From Neisseria perflava (GTDB taxonomy: Bacteria; Pseudomonadota; Gammaproteobacteria; Burkholderiales; Neisseriaceae): a stretch of 59,744 nucleotides of DNA. Shown in pieces: positions 39,122 through 48,059 of this stretch (position 1 is its first letter; the number at the start of each line of letters is the position of its first letter). Below the pieces are notes generated by a model. The model had not been told where the DNA came from. It made no database searches and worked only from the letters and a program-made list of their open reading frames with translations. A program made the translations under genes and the position numbers. The stretch is from contig NZ_JALJYC010000018.1 in the NCBI RefSeq assembly GCF_024170405.1, forward strand, positions 1 through 59,744, given 5' to 3'.

Positions 39122-40278
39122 TACAGCGTGGTATCCAGCGCGGCGAAGATGTCCGCCCAAATATCGTCCGCGTCTTCAATGCCGATGGAGAAACGCAGCA
39201 GACCGGCTTTAATGCCCATTTGCATTTTTACATCATGCGGCACGCCGCTGTGCGATTGCGAATAGCAGTGGTTAACCAGGCTTTCCACCCCGCCCAAGCT
39301 GGAGGCCATTTTTACCATTTTCATGTTTTTAATCACGCTGTTGGCGGCCTCGCGGCTGTCGTTTTTCAGATAAACCGTGACCACGCCGCCCACGCCTTTG
39401 GGCATTTGTTTTTGCGCCAGCGCGTAATGTTCGTGCGACGGCAGGCCGGGGTAAAACACTTTTTCCACCGCCGGATGCGCTTCCATGCGTTTGGCGATTT
39501 CTAAGGCGTTTTCGCAATGCGCCTTCATGCGCAAGGCCAGCGTTTTGATGCCGCGCAACACCAGCCAGCAATCCATCGGCGCAGCAATCGCGCCGGTGTC
39601 CACCATCATGGTGTGCAACGGTTTGGCCAACTCTTTGGTTTTTACCACCACCACGCCCATCAAGACATCGGAATGGCCGCACAGGTATTTGGTGGCGGAA
39701 TGGAACACGATATCGCAGCCCATGTCGAGCGGATTTTGCAGATACGGCGTGGCAAAGGTGTTGTCAATACCGACCAGCGCACCCGCTGCCTTCGCTTTGG
39801 CGGCCAAAACCGGCACATCCACCAAGCGTAACAGCGGGTTAGAAGGTGTTTCCAGCCACAGCATTTTGACTTTGTGTTGCGCCAGCAATTCATCCAATTT
39901 TTCCGGCTCGCCCAAATCGGCAAACACCACGTTCACGCCCCATTTGGCATAAACATCGTTCAACAGGTCATACGCGCCGCCGTAAATATCCGCCACCGCA
40001 ATAATGGTGTCGCCCGGCTGCAAAAAGGTACGGAACACCGCGTCAATACCGGCCATGCCGCTGGAAAAGGCAAAACCGGCCGCGCCGTGTTCCAAATCGG
40101 CCACCGTGTCTTCCAAAACCTGACGGGTTGGGTTACTTAGGCGCGAATAGCGGTAGGGAATCTGCTCACCGATTTCGTGCATAGCAAACATGCTGTTTTG
40201 GTAAATCGGTGGCATGAGCGCACGGTTATGCTCGTCGCAATCGTAGCTCGAATGAATCGCTTTGGTTTCGAATTTCAT
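39121..40278 (-). CDS. Trans-sulfuration PLP enzyme (cystathionine gamma-synthase/beta-lyase family)
   Basis: A 385-residue Cys/Met metabolism enzyme. The PLP-binding lysine is in SATKYLCGHSDVLMG; the substrate/PLP motif SSGMAGIDAVF and DNTFATPYLQNPLDMGCDIV are typical. Family members include MetB, MetC, MetZ and cystathionine gamma-lyase; the sequence YRYSRLSNPTRQVLE is shared by all and does not decide which. It is a single gene. Its stop codon abuts a 3 x 8-bp tandem repeat. Confidence 0.85.
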   Translation of the reverse strand: MKFETKAIHSSYDCDEHNRALMPPIYQNSMFAMHEIGEQIPYRYSRLSNPTRQVLEDTVADLEHGAAGFAFSSGMAGIDAVFRTFLQPGDTIIAVADIYGGAYDLLNDVYAKWGVNVVFADLGEPEKLDELLAQHKVKMLWLETPSNPLLRLVDVPVLAAKAKAAGALVGIDNTFATPYLQNPLDMGCDIVFHSATKYLCGHSDVLMGVVVVKTKELAKPLHTMMVDTGAIAAPMDCWLVLRGIKTLALRMKAHCENALEIAKRMEAHPAVEKVFYPGLPSHEHYALAQKQMPKGVGGVVTVYLKNDSREAANSVIKNMKMVKMASSLGGVESLVNHCYSQSHSGVPHDVKMQMGIKAGLLRFSIGIEDADDIWADIFAALDTTL

Positions 40279-40387
40279 GACGTTCTGCCTCTAATCATTA
40301 AAACATTTCCATTTTAGCACTATCCCAAAAATAGAAACAATCAATCGGAAGCCGTGATTTCGGTTTCAGTTTAACGAACACAAGTGA

Positions 40388-40393
40388 TATAAT
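40388..40393 (+). promoter_or_regulatory. Candidate -10 of folE2
   Basis: TATAAT, 152 bases before the folE2 start. The -35 is unclear. A single DUS lies in the leader at 40457-40470. Confidence 0.45.
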
Positions 40394-40544
40394 CTCGCAT
40401 TTAGAACACAGACAGATTGCCGCCGTTTGAGCTGCGCAGAAACTCGCGAGCTCGTTTTCAGACGGCCTCAAATCTGCCCCGCCTGCCGGACACACCGACA
40501 CATCTGTTGAACCGCTTTATCTTTTATTTAAGGAAAGACACCGC

Positions 40545-41318
40545 ATGAACGCCATTGCAGACGTGCAATCCAGCCGCGATTTACGCAATTTGCCGATTAA
40601 CCAGGTCGGTATCAAAGACCTGCGTTTCCCGATTACCCTCAACACCGCTGAAGGCAGCCAGGCCACCGTTGCCCATCTGACCATGACCGTCTTCCTACCC
40701 GCCGACCAAAAAGGCACACACATGTCGCGCTTTGTCGCGCTGATGGAGCAACAAACCGAGCCGCTCAGCTTTACGCGCCTGCAAACCTTAACGCAGGAAA
40801 TGATTACCCTGCTCAACTCTCATTCCGGCAAAATCAGCGCGTCTTTCCCGTTTTTCCGCAAAAAAACCGCGCCGGTTTCCGGTATCCAATCGCTGCTGGA
40901 CTACAACGTTACCATCAGCGGCGAAATCAAAAACGGCGCGTATCAGCACACTTTGAAAGTGATGATACCGGTAACCAGCCTGTGCCCGTGCTCCAAAGAA
41001 ATTTCGCAATACGGCGCCCACAACCAACGCTCCCACGTGACCGTTACCCTGACCGCCAATGCCGAAGTGGGCATCGAGGAAGTCATCGACTGCGTAGAAG
41101 CTCAAGCCAGCTGTCAGCTCTACGGCCTACTCAAACGCCCCGATGAAAAATACGTGACCGAAAAAGCGTATGAAAACCCGAAATTTGTCGAAGACATGGT
41201 GCGCGATGTGGCAACGGCCCTGATTGCCGACGGCCGCGTGGAAAGTTTTGTGGTCGAAAGCGAAAACTTCGAGTCGATTCACAACCATTCGGCTTATGCC
41301 TTTATCGCCTACCCTTAA
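40545..41318 (+). CDS. folE2: GTP cyclohydrolase FolE2 (type IB)
   Basis: Makes 7,8-dihydroneopterin triphosphate from GTP, the first step to folate. FolE2 does not need zinc, unlike FolE, and in many bacteria is made when zinc is short. The 257-residue protein shows GIKDLRFPI, VFLPADQKGTHMSRFV, the metal Cys in SLCPCSKEIS and HNQRSHVTV, and the Glu in VESENFESIHNHSAY. An AAGGAAAG site precedes the ATG. I do not see a Zur box matching that of adh upstream. A strong terminator follows. Confidence 0.93.
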   Translation: MNAIADVQSSRDLRNLPINQVGIKDLRFPITLNTAEGSQATVAHLTMTVFLPADQKGTHMSRFVALMEQQTEPLSFTRLQTLTQEMITLLNSHSGKISASFPFFRKKTAPVSGIQSLLDYNVTISGEIKNGAYQHTLKVMIPVTSLCPCSKEISQYGAHNQRSHVTVTLTANAEVGIEEVIDCVEAQASCQLYGLLKRPDEKYVTEKAYENPKFVEDMVRDVATALIADGRVESFVVESENFESIHNHSAYAFIAYP

Positions 41319-41336
41319 AAATACGGAAATATAATG

Positions 41337-41384
41337 AGGCCGTCTGAAAAACACGGATTGCGGTGTTTTTCAGACGGCCTTTTT
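41337..41384 (+). terminator. Terminator of folE2
   Basis: 18-bp perfect stem AGGCCGTCTGAAAAACAC and its complement, followed by TTTTT. Confidence 0.85.
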
Positions 41385-41410
41385 GTTTCCCCGTTTGCCG
41401 CGTAATCGCT

Positions 41411-41416
41411 TATAAT
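41411..41416 (+). promoter_or_regulatory. Candidate -10 of dsbD
   Basis: TATAAT 60 bases before the leader hairpin; the -35 is not clear. Confidence 0.4.
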
Positions 41417-41475
41417 GCCCAAAACATGACTTTGAAATACCCATTTAACACCAACCGCTGTCTGCCGTTTTTTAA

Positions 41476-41536
41476 GCGCCTGTGTTCATCATAAAATTGA
41501 CAGCCAAATTTTGATGACAATAATGAACACTGGCGC
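41476..41536 (+). promoter_or_regulatory. Long hairpin in the dsbD leader
   Basis: Outer arms GCGCCTGTGTTCAT and ATGAACACTGGCGC pair with one mismatch; inner arms TCATCATAAAATT and AATTTTGATGA continue the stem after a small bulge. It ends 14 bases before the dsbD ATG, where no good Shine-Dalgarno sequence is seen. Confidence 0.65.
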
Positions 41537-41550
41537 TCAAACACACTACC

Positions 41551-43365
41551 ATGAAAAAAATCCTTTATTTCTTTATCGCACTCTTCTCTTTAAGCAATAC
41601 AGTATTTGCTTCAACGATAGATGCTTCAAAACTCTTACCCCCCGAGCAGGCATTTGCACCGCAAGTGAATGTAACCGATCAAGGCATTAACGTGCAGTTC
41701 CAGATTGCCGACGGCTATTATCTGTATCAGGCAAAAATTACCGCTGCCACCACGCCCGATAATCTATTGGGACAGCCGCAATACAGCCCGGGCGAAGCAA
41801 AAGAAGACGAATTTTTCGGCAAACAAACCGTGTACCACCGCGCCGCGCAGGTCAACTGGCCTTACCGTCAAACCCAAGCTGCGCCGCAATATAAATTGGT
41901 ATTGAGCTATCAGGGCTGCGCCGAAGTGGGCGTATGCTATCCGCCGGTGGACACCGAATTCAGCATCAACGGCAGCGGCCTGTATCAGCCGCAAACCGAC
42001 GCGCCACTTAGCGCCAAAGAGCGCTTTACCCGCCCCGATACGCCCAAGCGTTCAGACGGCCTCACACCCGCGCAGCCTGCCGAACCGCAAAGCAGCAGCC
42101 GTTTCAAATTATCTTGGGATACCCTGAACGCCAATCTGTTGGCGTTTTTTCTCGCAGGTATCGGCTTGAGCTTTACCGCCTGCATGTACCCGCTGCTGCC
42201 GATTGTGTCGGGGATTGTGGTCGGGGATAAAGCGGCCAATAAAAGCCGCGCTTTTGTGTTGACGTTGGTTTATGTGCAGGGTTTGGCGCTGACTTACACG
42301 CTGGTCGGCATTACCGCCGGCCTGACCGGTGCGCTGCTGACGGTGTGGCTGCAACAGCCGTGGGTGGTATTGGCGGCAGCCGCGCTGATGGTGGTATTGG
42401 CGCTGGCCATGTTCGGCCTGTTTAATCTCCAACTGCCCGCTTCGGTACAGGCGTATTTCCAAAACCAAAGCAACCGCTTGTCCGGCGGCAAAATCGCTTC
42501 CGTGTTCGGCATGGGCATGCTGTCGGCGCTGATTGTCGGCCCCTGCATTGCGCCGCCGCTGGCGTTTGCCTTAGGCTATATCGGGCAGACCGGCGACGCG
42601 GTATTGGGCGGTTTGGCGCTGTATGTTTTGGCCTTGGGTACAGGCGTACCGCTGCTGCTGGTCGGTACTTTCGGCGGGCATGTCCTGCCCAAAGCGGGCG
42701 CTTGGATGGGCGCGATTAAGGCCGCATTTGGCTTTATCCTGCTGGCGGTGGCGGTGTATCTGGCAACGCCGTATCTGCCTTATTGGGCAGTCGTGACCCT
42801 TTATACATTGCTGCTGCTGATACCGGCGGTCATGCTGTTTGCCAACATGCGCACGCAGAAAGGCCGTCTGAAAACGGTTTCCGGCCTGCTCGGTATCGTC
42901 TTGCTGCTCGGCGGAACATGGTTCGGCTGGCAGAGCCTGAACCGTGAAACCACCGCCCTCCACCATTTTTTAACCTTAATCCCGCCGTCTGAATCGCCAA
43001 GCAGCGGACACGGTCAGATGTTTACCGATGTCGCGCAACTGCAAACCGCGATGGATAAAGCACTCAAAGCCGATCCGTCCCAACCAGTATTGCTGGATTT
43101 TTATGCTGACTGGTGCATTTCCTGCAAAGAAATGGCGGCTTATACGCTCAATCAACCGGAGGTGCGGCAAGCTGTGGACATGCAGCGTTTCTTCCAAATC
43201 GACGTCACCGCCAACACACCCGAACAGCAAGCCCTGCTGAAACAATACGGCTTATTCGGCCCGCCGGGAATCTTCATTATCCGCGCCGACGGCAGCCGCA
43301 GCGAAGCCTTATTGGGATTTGTCAAACCGCAGGCCTTTATCGAGTGGTACCAAACCAACCGCTAG
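41551..43365 (+). CDS. dsbD: Thiol:disulfide interchange protein DsbD
   Basis: Carries reducing power from cytoplasmic thioredoxin across the inner membrane to DsbC, cytochrome c assembly and others. The 604-residue protein has a signal peptide (MKKILYFFIALFSLSNTVFA), an alpha domain with the redox pair in YQGCAEVGVCYPP, an eight-helix beta domain with cysteines in ACMYPLLPI and VGPCIAPPLA, and a thioredoxin-like gamma domain with DWCISCKEM. All six catalytic Cys are present. Three DUS-derived sequences are inside (near 42052, 42872 and 42994), two of which encode linker residues. Confidence 0.95.
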   Translation: MKKILYFFIALFSLSNTVFASTIDASKLLPPEQAFAPQVNVTDQGINVQFQIADGYYLYQAKITAATTPDNLLGQPQYSPGEAKEDEFFGKQTVYHRAAQVNWPYRQTQAAPQYKLVLSYQGCAEVGVCYPPVDTEFSINGSGLYQPQTDAPLSAKERFTRPDTPKRSDGLTPAQPAEPQSSSRFKLSWDTLNANLLAFFLAGIGLSFTACMYPLLPIVSGIVVGDKAANKSRAFVLTLVYVQGLALTYTLVGITAGLTGALLTVWLQQPWVVLAAAALMVVLALAMFGLFNLQLPASVQAYFQNQSNRLSGGKIASVFGMGMLSALIVGPCIAPPLAFALGYIGQTGDAVLGGLALYVLALGTGVPLLLVGTFGGHVLPKAGAWMGAIKAAFGFILLAVAVYLATPYLPYWAVVTLYTLLLLIPAVMLFANMRTQKGRLKTVSGLLGIVLLLGGTWFGWQSLNRETTALHHFLTLIPPSESPSSGHGQMFTDVAQLQTAMDKALKADPSQPVLLDFYADWCISCKEMAAYTLNQPEVRQAVDMQRFFQIDVTANTPEQQALLKQYGLFGPPGIFIIRADGSRSEALLGFVKPQAFIEWYQTNR

Positions 43366-43690
43366 GTACCCATTTTGGCAGTGGCCGCGATTAAAACATA
43401 CCCATCAGGTCAAAATACCTGAACCCTCAGCCGCAGAGCGGGAATCCGTCCCCGCCCTGCGGCTTTGACATTCAAGCATAGCCGTTTATCGCGAACACAC
43501 CGCCCGCCACGGGTAAACCCAAGCTTGCTCTCGACAATACCGACTTAGAATAATTCAAAAATGATAATTTTTAAATAATCAATTTAAATAACTGAATAAT
43601 CATTATAAAATTACTAGAAATTATTAAATTTTAATGTATATATAAATATATACATAAATTAATCCAAAAACGATACAAGGAGGTAGTGAA
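43366..43690 (+). promoter_or_regulatory. dsbD terminator and codA-like gene leader
   Basis: 325 bases without a gene. A GC-rich stem AGCCGCAGAGCGGG (43429-43442) pairs with 43451-43464 with one mismatch and probably ends dsbD. Then 43550-43680 is very AT-rich. A 9-bp inverted repeat ATGTATATA/TATATACAT (43634-43655) looks like an operator or promoter site. A full AAGGAGGT lies at 43678-43685. Confidence 0.6.
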
Positions 43691-44947
43691 ATGAAAAAGA
43701 AATTCATCAATGCAAGCATTTACAAACACAATGACGCCAGAGAAATTTTGGTGGAAGACGGTAAATTCGTTGCCTTCGGCAATAATTTGGGCGAGGCGGA
43801 CGAAGTGATTGATTTGGGCGGAAAATTTGTCCTGCCGCCTTACGTCGATTCCCACCTGCACTTGGACTATTACTTTACCGGCAAAGACGATAGCTCGGAA
43901 AACGATACCGGTACGCTGTTTGAAGGGATTGCCCGCTGGAGCAAAATCAAAATCGGCCAAACCAAAGAGCAGGCCAAAGAAAGAATGTACAAAGGTGTGC
44001 AGGAAGTGATGTCGCATGGTACGCAATACATCCGTGCACAAACCGACTGTACCGCCCCCGAGCTGAAAAACATCAAAGCCATGCTGGAAGTGCGCGACGA
44101 ATTGAAAGACAAAGTGACCATTCAGGTCGTGGCCCTCCCACAGGAAGGGATGTATGCCTACCAATCCGGCGGCAAAACCGGCCTGCAGTTGGTGGAAGAG
44201 GCCTTGAAACTCGGCGCCGATGTCGTGGGCGGTATTCCCCACTTCGAGCATTCTGCGCAAGAGGGTAAACAATCCATGCAAGATGTGGTGGATTTGGCGT
44301 TGAAATACAACAAGCTGATTGACGTACACTGTGACGAAACCGACGACCCGAACTCCCGCTTCGTCCAAGACCTGAACGCCAATGCCTATCGCGCCGGTAT
44401 CGGCAAGCAGACCACCGCTTCGCATACCTGCTCTTTCGGCTCTGCCGATGATGCCTACGCATTCCGCATGATGCAGTTGTTCAAACAATCCGGTATCAAC
44501 TTTACCAGCCAGCCGACTGAAAACCTGTATCTGCAAGGCCGTCAGGATTCTTATCCGAAACGTCGCGGCATTACCCGCGTGAAAGAATTTTTCCACGACG
44601 GTATCAACGTGTCTTTCGGCCAAGACTCCATTTGCGACCCGTGGTATCCGGCCGGTAACGGTAACATGATGATGATTCTCGACCACGGCATTCACGCCGC
44701 GCAACTGATGTCTGATGAAGACTTCGAGCACGTGTTCGACTTGGTGACTTACAACGGCGCAACCACCTTGCATATCGAAGATGAATACGGCTTGGATGCG
44801 GGTAAAGACGCCAACTTTATCGTCCTTGACGCGCCGAATGCTTTTGAAGCCATCCGCAACCGTGCAGACTGCTTGGCCTCCATCCGTAAAGGTGAATATT
44901 TGTTCAAAAAAGCGCCTCAAGCTTATGATGTCAGCTTGAGTTTGTAA
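43691..44947 (+). CDS. CodA-like pyrimidine deaminase (amidohydrolase family)
   Basis: Similar along its length to E. coli cytosine deaminase CodA, which converts cytosine to uracil. Of 418 residues: metal ligands H55 and H57 (DSHLHLD), H213 and catalytic E216 (IDVHCDE), metal D312 (FGQDSICDPWYP), and Q151 (ALPQEG) equivalent to CodA Q156. The residue after the metal Asp is S313; in CodA it is D314, which shapes substrate choice. So the family is firm but cytosine as the substrate is not; isocytosine or another pyrimidine or cyclic amide is possible. Followed by an MFS transporter after a terminator. It has no DUS inside and an AT-rich promoter, which hints at later acquisition. Confidence 0.8.
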   Translation: MKKKFINASIYKHNDAREILVEDGKFVAFGNNLGEADEVIDLGGKFVLPPYVDSHLHLDYYFTGKDDSSENDTGTLFEGIARWSKIKIGQTKEQAKERMYKGVQEVMSHGTQYIRAQTDCTAPELKNIKAMLEVRDELKDKVTIQVVALPQEGMYAYQSGGKTGLQLVEEALKLGADVVGGIPHFEHSAQEGKQSMQDVVDLALKYNKLIDVHCDETDDPNSRFVQDLNANAYRAGIGKQTTASHTCSFGSADDAYAFRMMQLFKQSGINFTSQPTENLYLQGRQDSYPKRRGITRVKEFFHDGINVSFGQDSICDPWYPAGNGNMMMILDHGIHAAQLMSDEDFEHVFDLVTYNGATTLHIEDEYGLDAGKDANFIVLDAPNAFEAIRNRADCLASIRKGEYLFKKAPQAYDVSLSL

Positions 44948-44976
44948 GCTTTAAGCAGATAGTGAGACGGTAGTGG

Positions 44977-45016
44977 AACTGCTAGGGTCTGTTCATCAGT
45001 TCCTAGCAGTTTTTTA
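44977..45016 (+). terminator. Terminator between the deaminase and the MFS gene
   Basis: 10-bp stem AACTGCTAGG/CCTAGCAGTT followed by TTTTT. The loop holds AGGGTCTGTTCATC, which resembles the end of the family B MITE with seven bases missing. Confidence 0.8.
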
Positions 45017-45037
45017 TTATTGATAGGAGGCGTAAAT

Positions 45038-46195
45038 ATGGACAACGTAACCGAGAAAAAACAACCGTTAGGCGTCTTTATCCTAATGGCTTCCATTACC
45101 TTTATGGCCATTTTGTCGGAAATGGTTCCTTCCGGCATTTTGCCGCAAATCATGGAAGGTCTGAATATTAACGAGCAACAGGCGGGGAATTTGGTGGGCT
45201 ACTACGCCATCGCTTCTGCTTTTTGTGGGATTCCGATTATTTCCTATACCGTAGAATGGCAGCGCAAACGCCTGTTGCTGATTTTGATGGCGGGTTTTGC
45301 CATCTCTAATATCGCCGTCGGCCTGATTCCCAATTATTGGTCGGTACAATTTTTCCGGGTTGTCGGCGGCATCTGCGCCGGTGTGCTTTGGCCGATGATT
45401 GCCGCTTACGGCATGAAACTGGTACCGGATGAAGAAAAAGGCCGTACCGTCGCCATCATCATGACGGGAACCACCCTCGGCATGAGCTTCGGTTTACCGG
45501 CCGCAACCTTGATTGGCACGCACATCAGTTGGCAGGCAGAATTTATTGTATTGGGCGTTGTGATTGCCATCATCGGCTGGCTGTGCCACCGCTATTTGCC
45601 GGAAGCGCCGGGGGACAAACGCACCACCTCCAACTCGCCGTTTACCGTGCTCAAAAATAAAGGCGTGTTGGTCATTATTTTGCTGACCTTTTTGGCCGTT
45701 GTCGCCAACTACGGCGTATTTACCTACATCACCAACTTGGTAGAAACCACACAATATCCGAGCTTGAGTCTGGCGCAATTAATCTTCGGTATCGGCTCTT
45801 TAATTTCCGTATGGATTACCGGCCGCTTTATCGACAAACACCTGCAATTAGTGGATTTGACCTTGCTGGGTGCTTCCGCCTTGGCTTATGCGGTGTTTTT
45901 ATGGATTAACGGCGCGGTAACGGCGTTGCACCTCGGCTTCTTGTTGTGGGGTGTCGGTTTCGGCGCATTAGTCACCCTGTATCAAACAGCGGTCGCCCGC
46001 CAAGTACCGGCCAATGCTTCTGCGGTGGCCACTTCATTACAATCCGCCTGTTTCAACTTTTCCATTATGATTGCCACTTGGCTGGGCGGTACATTATTGG
46101 TGGGCGGCAGTATTTTCAATGTATTGATGATGGCGTTAACAGCTTTGATTGTGGGTATTGCCGTTTCGCTCATTGCGAAAAAAGCATTGGCATAA
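45038..46195 (+). CDS. MFS transporter, DHA1 type, linked to the CodA-like gene
   Basis: A 12-helix major facilitator of about 385 residues. The start MDNVTEKKQPLGVFIL (45038) is set by AGGAGG at 45025-45030; an upstream ATG at 45020 lacks such a site. The first helix ends FMAILSEMVPSGILPQIMEGL, a pattern of the DHA1 efflux/uptake group (AraJ/YdhP-like). It is not the CodB (NCS1) cytosine permease that usually goes with CodA. Its substrate is probably the one of the neighbouring deaminase or its product. A terminator partly separates the two. Confidence 0.8.
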   Translation: MDNVTEKKQPLGVFILMASITFMAILSEMVPSGILPQIMEGLNINEQQAGNLVGYYAIASAFCGIPIISYTVEWQRKRLLLILMAGFAISNIAVGLIPNYWSVQFFRVVGGICAGVLWPMIAAYGMKLVPDEEKGRTVAIIMTGTTLGMSFGLPAATLIGTHISWQAEFIVLGVVIAIIGWLCHRYLPEAPGDKRTTSNSPFTVLKNKGVLVIILLTFLAVVANYGVFTYITNLVETTQYPSLSLAQLIFGIGSLISVWITGRFIDKHLQLVDLTLLGASALAYAVFLWINGAVTALHLGFLLWGVGFGALVTLYQTAVARQVPANASAVATSLQSACFNFSIMIATWLGGTLLVGGSIFNVLMMALTALIVGIAVSLIAKKALA

Positions 46196-46236
46196 AGACG
46201 TTGCAGAAGATACCGTGCCACAAATTTTCTTAGCAA

Positions 46237-46277
46237 AATTAAAGGCCGTCTGCAAATTTTTCAGACGGCCTTTAATT
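46237..46277. terminator. Convergent DUS terminator between the MFS gene and the acyltransferase
   Basis: 16-bp stem with one mismatch, AATTAAAGGCCGTCTG and its complement, with A/T runs. Confidence 0.75.
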
Positions 46278-46290
46278 TTAATATTGCTTG

Positions 46291-47070
46291 TTATGCCTGA
46301 AACGTATCGGCGTCTTCCTCAACCTTACTGCGGATAAACGCTTCCGCTCTATCTTTTAATGCAAAGCGGTCTTTCCCCGCAAATTCAGACGGCATGCACA
46401 CAGGCGCAAAATCCAAGCGGATACGGATTTTTTTCATGGAAATAATGTTCCACAACGATGTCGGCAAATTAATGTCGGCATAGCTCGGCTTGCTGCTGCG
46501 GCGGCCGTCGGCGTCGTAATAACGCAGCGCCAGCACCTGTATCGGCGCATCAGCGTCAATTGCCGATTGGAACAAAGCGGCTTTAAACGGCAGCAAGTCT
46601 TTGCCCGAAGAAGTGCGCGCTTCTGGGAAAAAGCTGACGTTCTGCCCCGCACGCAGCGCCTCGCTGATAGCTTGGTTAATCGGCTCGATATCGCGGCGCG
46701 AATTGCGGTTGATAAACACCGTACCGGCATTTTTGCCCATTTTGCCCAATACCGGCCATGTGCCGATTTCCTGTTTGGCGATAAAGCTGCTCGGATACAC
46801 TGCACTCATGGCGAAAATATCCAGCCATGAGACATGGTTGGCCACAACCAGCGTGCCGCTGACATTGCCTTCCTGCGGCGGCGTGCCGATGTCCAGCTCG
46901 ATATCGAGTGCCGCCAGTGCGCCGCGCCCCAAATCAATCACGGCCTGGTTACGCTGCTGCATGTCGTTACCGTCGATACTGCGCAGATTTTTACCGGTTT
47001 GGTACAGCCAAACCGCCATCCGCGCCAAACGGCGCAGGCGGGTGGCAAAAGATGCTTTTGGTGATGCCAT
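46291..47070 (-). CDS. 1-acyl-sn-glycerol-3-phosphate acyltransferase family (PlsC/NlaA-like)
   Basis: Transfers an acyl group to lysophosphatidic acid in phospholipid synthesis. The start MASPKASFATRLRRLARM (47070) is taken; an ATG nine codons upstream lies beside a DUS. The 259-residue protein has the catalytic H-x4-D in VANHVSWLD, then GTVFINRNSRRD, and FPEARTSSGKDLLPFK, all PlsC family blocks, and a weak N-terminal membrane segment. Neisseria have several such paralogues (NlaA, NlaB, PlsC); I cannot say which. A DUS near 46385 is inside the gene. Confidence 0.87.
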   Translation of the reverse strand: MASPKASFATRLRRLARMAVWLYQTGKNLRSIDGNDMQQRNQAVIDLGRGALAALDIELDIGTPPQEGNVSGTLVVANHVSWLDIFAMSAVYPSSFIAKQEIGTWPVLGKMGKNAGTVFINRNSRRDIEPINQAISEALRAGQNVSFFPEARTSSGKDLLPFKAALFQSAIDADAPIQVLALRYYDADGRRSSKPSYADINLPTSLWNIISMKKIRIRLDFAPVCMPSEFAGKDRFALKDRAEAFIRSKVEEDADTFQA

Positions 47071-47118
47071 ATGTGTTCTTCTTTTTGTTGGGTTCAAATC
47101 GTTTTTCAGACGGCCTCG

Positions 47119-47946
47119 TTATTTTTGGCAGTAGGCGCAATAAAACGCGCTGCGCTGGCCGATGGTTTCTTTCAATATAAGCTGGCCACAGTTGACGCAG
47201 GGCTTGTTGTGCCGCCCGTAAACCGTGTATTCCTGCTGGAAATAGCCGCTTTTGCCGTCGCTGTTGACGAAATCGCGCAAGGTGCTGCCGCCGGTTTCAA
47301 TCGCCCGCGCCAATACTGCTTTGATGGTTTCCACCAATACCGCGCATTCTTTTTTGCTCACTTTATTGGCCGGACGGTGCGGCGAAACCCCTGCTTTAAA
47401 CAGACTTTCGTTGGCATAAATATTGCCGACGCCCACCACCACCGCGTTATCCATCAAAGCCGGTTTAACGGAGCGTTTGAGCGGTTTCAATTTTTGATAC
47501 AGATACGCCGCATTAAAATCATCGGATAAAGGCTCGGGGCCGAGTTTTTCCAGCAGGGGATGGTATTCGGCAATGCCTTCATACCACAATACCGCACCGA
47601 AGCGGCGCGGGTCATGATACCGCAAGACAGTGCCGTCTGAAAAACAAATATCGACATGGTCGTGTTTGTCGGGCTGCCCGACACGCTCATCGCCGGCGGT
47701 AAAAATCCGCAAGCTGCCGGACATTCCCAAATGAATCAGCAGGATACCGGTTTCAAAAGTGATAATCAGATATTTGGCACGGCGGGTACAGTCTTTTACC
47801 GTTTGCCCCGCCAAAATCTGCGCCAAATCAGGATGAACCGGCCAGCGCAGCTTGCCTTGGCGTATTGCAACACCGCTGACCTGCTTGCCGCTGATGTGCG
47901 GACGGATGCCGCGCAGCGTGGTTTCAACTTCGGGTAATTCAGGCAT
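47119..47946 (-). CDS. mutM: Formamidopyrimidine-DNA glycosylase
   Basis: Removes 8-oxoguanine and FaPy from DNA. After Met removal the catalytic Pro2 and Glu3 are in MPELPEVETTLRGI (start 47946; the earlier ATG at 47958 would block the Pro N-terminus). The lysine in the middle domain, the H2TH region (NIYANESLFKAGVSP) and the C-terminal zinc finger CVNCGQLIL...CAYCQK are all present. About 275 residues. It works with mutY (13.9 kb) against 8-oxoG. A DUS near 47632 encodes FSDGTV. Confidence 0.95.
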   Translation of the reverse strand: MPELPEVETTLRGIRPHISGKQVSGVAIRQGKLRWPVHPDLAQILAGQTVKDCTRRAKYLIITFETGILLIHLGMSGSLRIFTAGDERVGQPDKHDHVDICFSDGTVLRYHDPRRFGAVLWYEGIAEYHPLLEKLGPEPLSDDFNAAYLYQKLKPLKRSVKPALMDNAVVVGVGNIYANESLFKAGVSPHRPANKVSKKECAVLVETIKAVLARAIETGGSTLRDFVNSDGKSGYFQQEYTVYGRHNKPCVNCGQLILKETIGQRSAFYCAYCQK

Positions 47947-48059
47947 AATGTTCTTCAATCATTTAAATAAAATCAATTCGATACCGATAAGAGTAAGGCT
48001 AAGTATCCCGGCTTTAAAGCCCGAGGCCGTCTGAAACGGGTAAAATCCTGCAAAAGCCG

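Noticed and set aside
40279..40544. A Zur box before folE2
   Set aside because: Expected because FolE2 is often zinc-regulated, but nothing in the leader resembles TGTTATNNNATAACA.
43366..43470. A riboswitch upstream of the deaminase gene
   Set aside because: The GC-rich hairpin is explained as the dsbD terminator, and I see no conserved purine, TPP or PreQ1 core.
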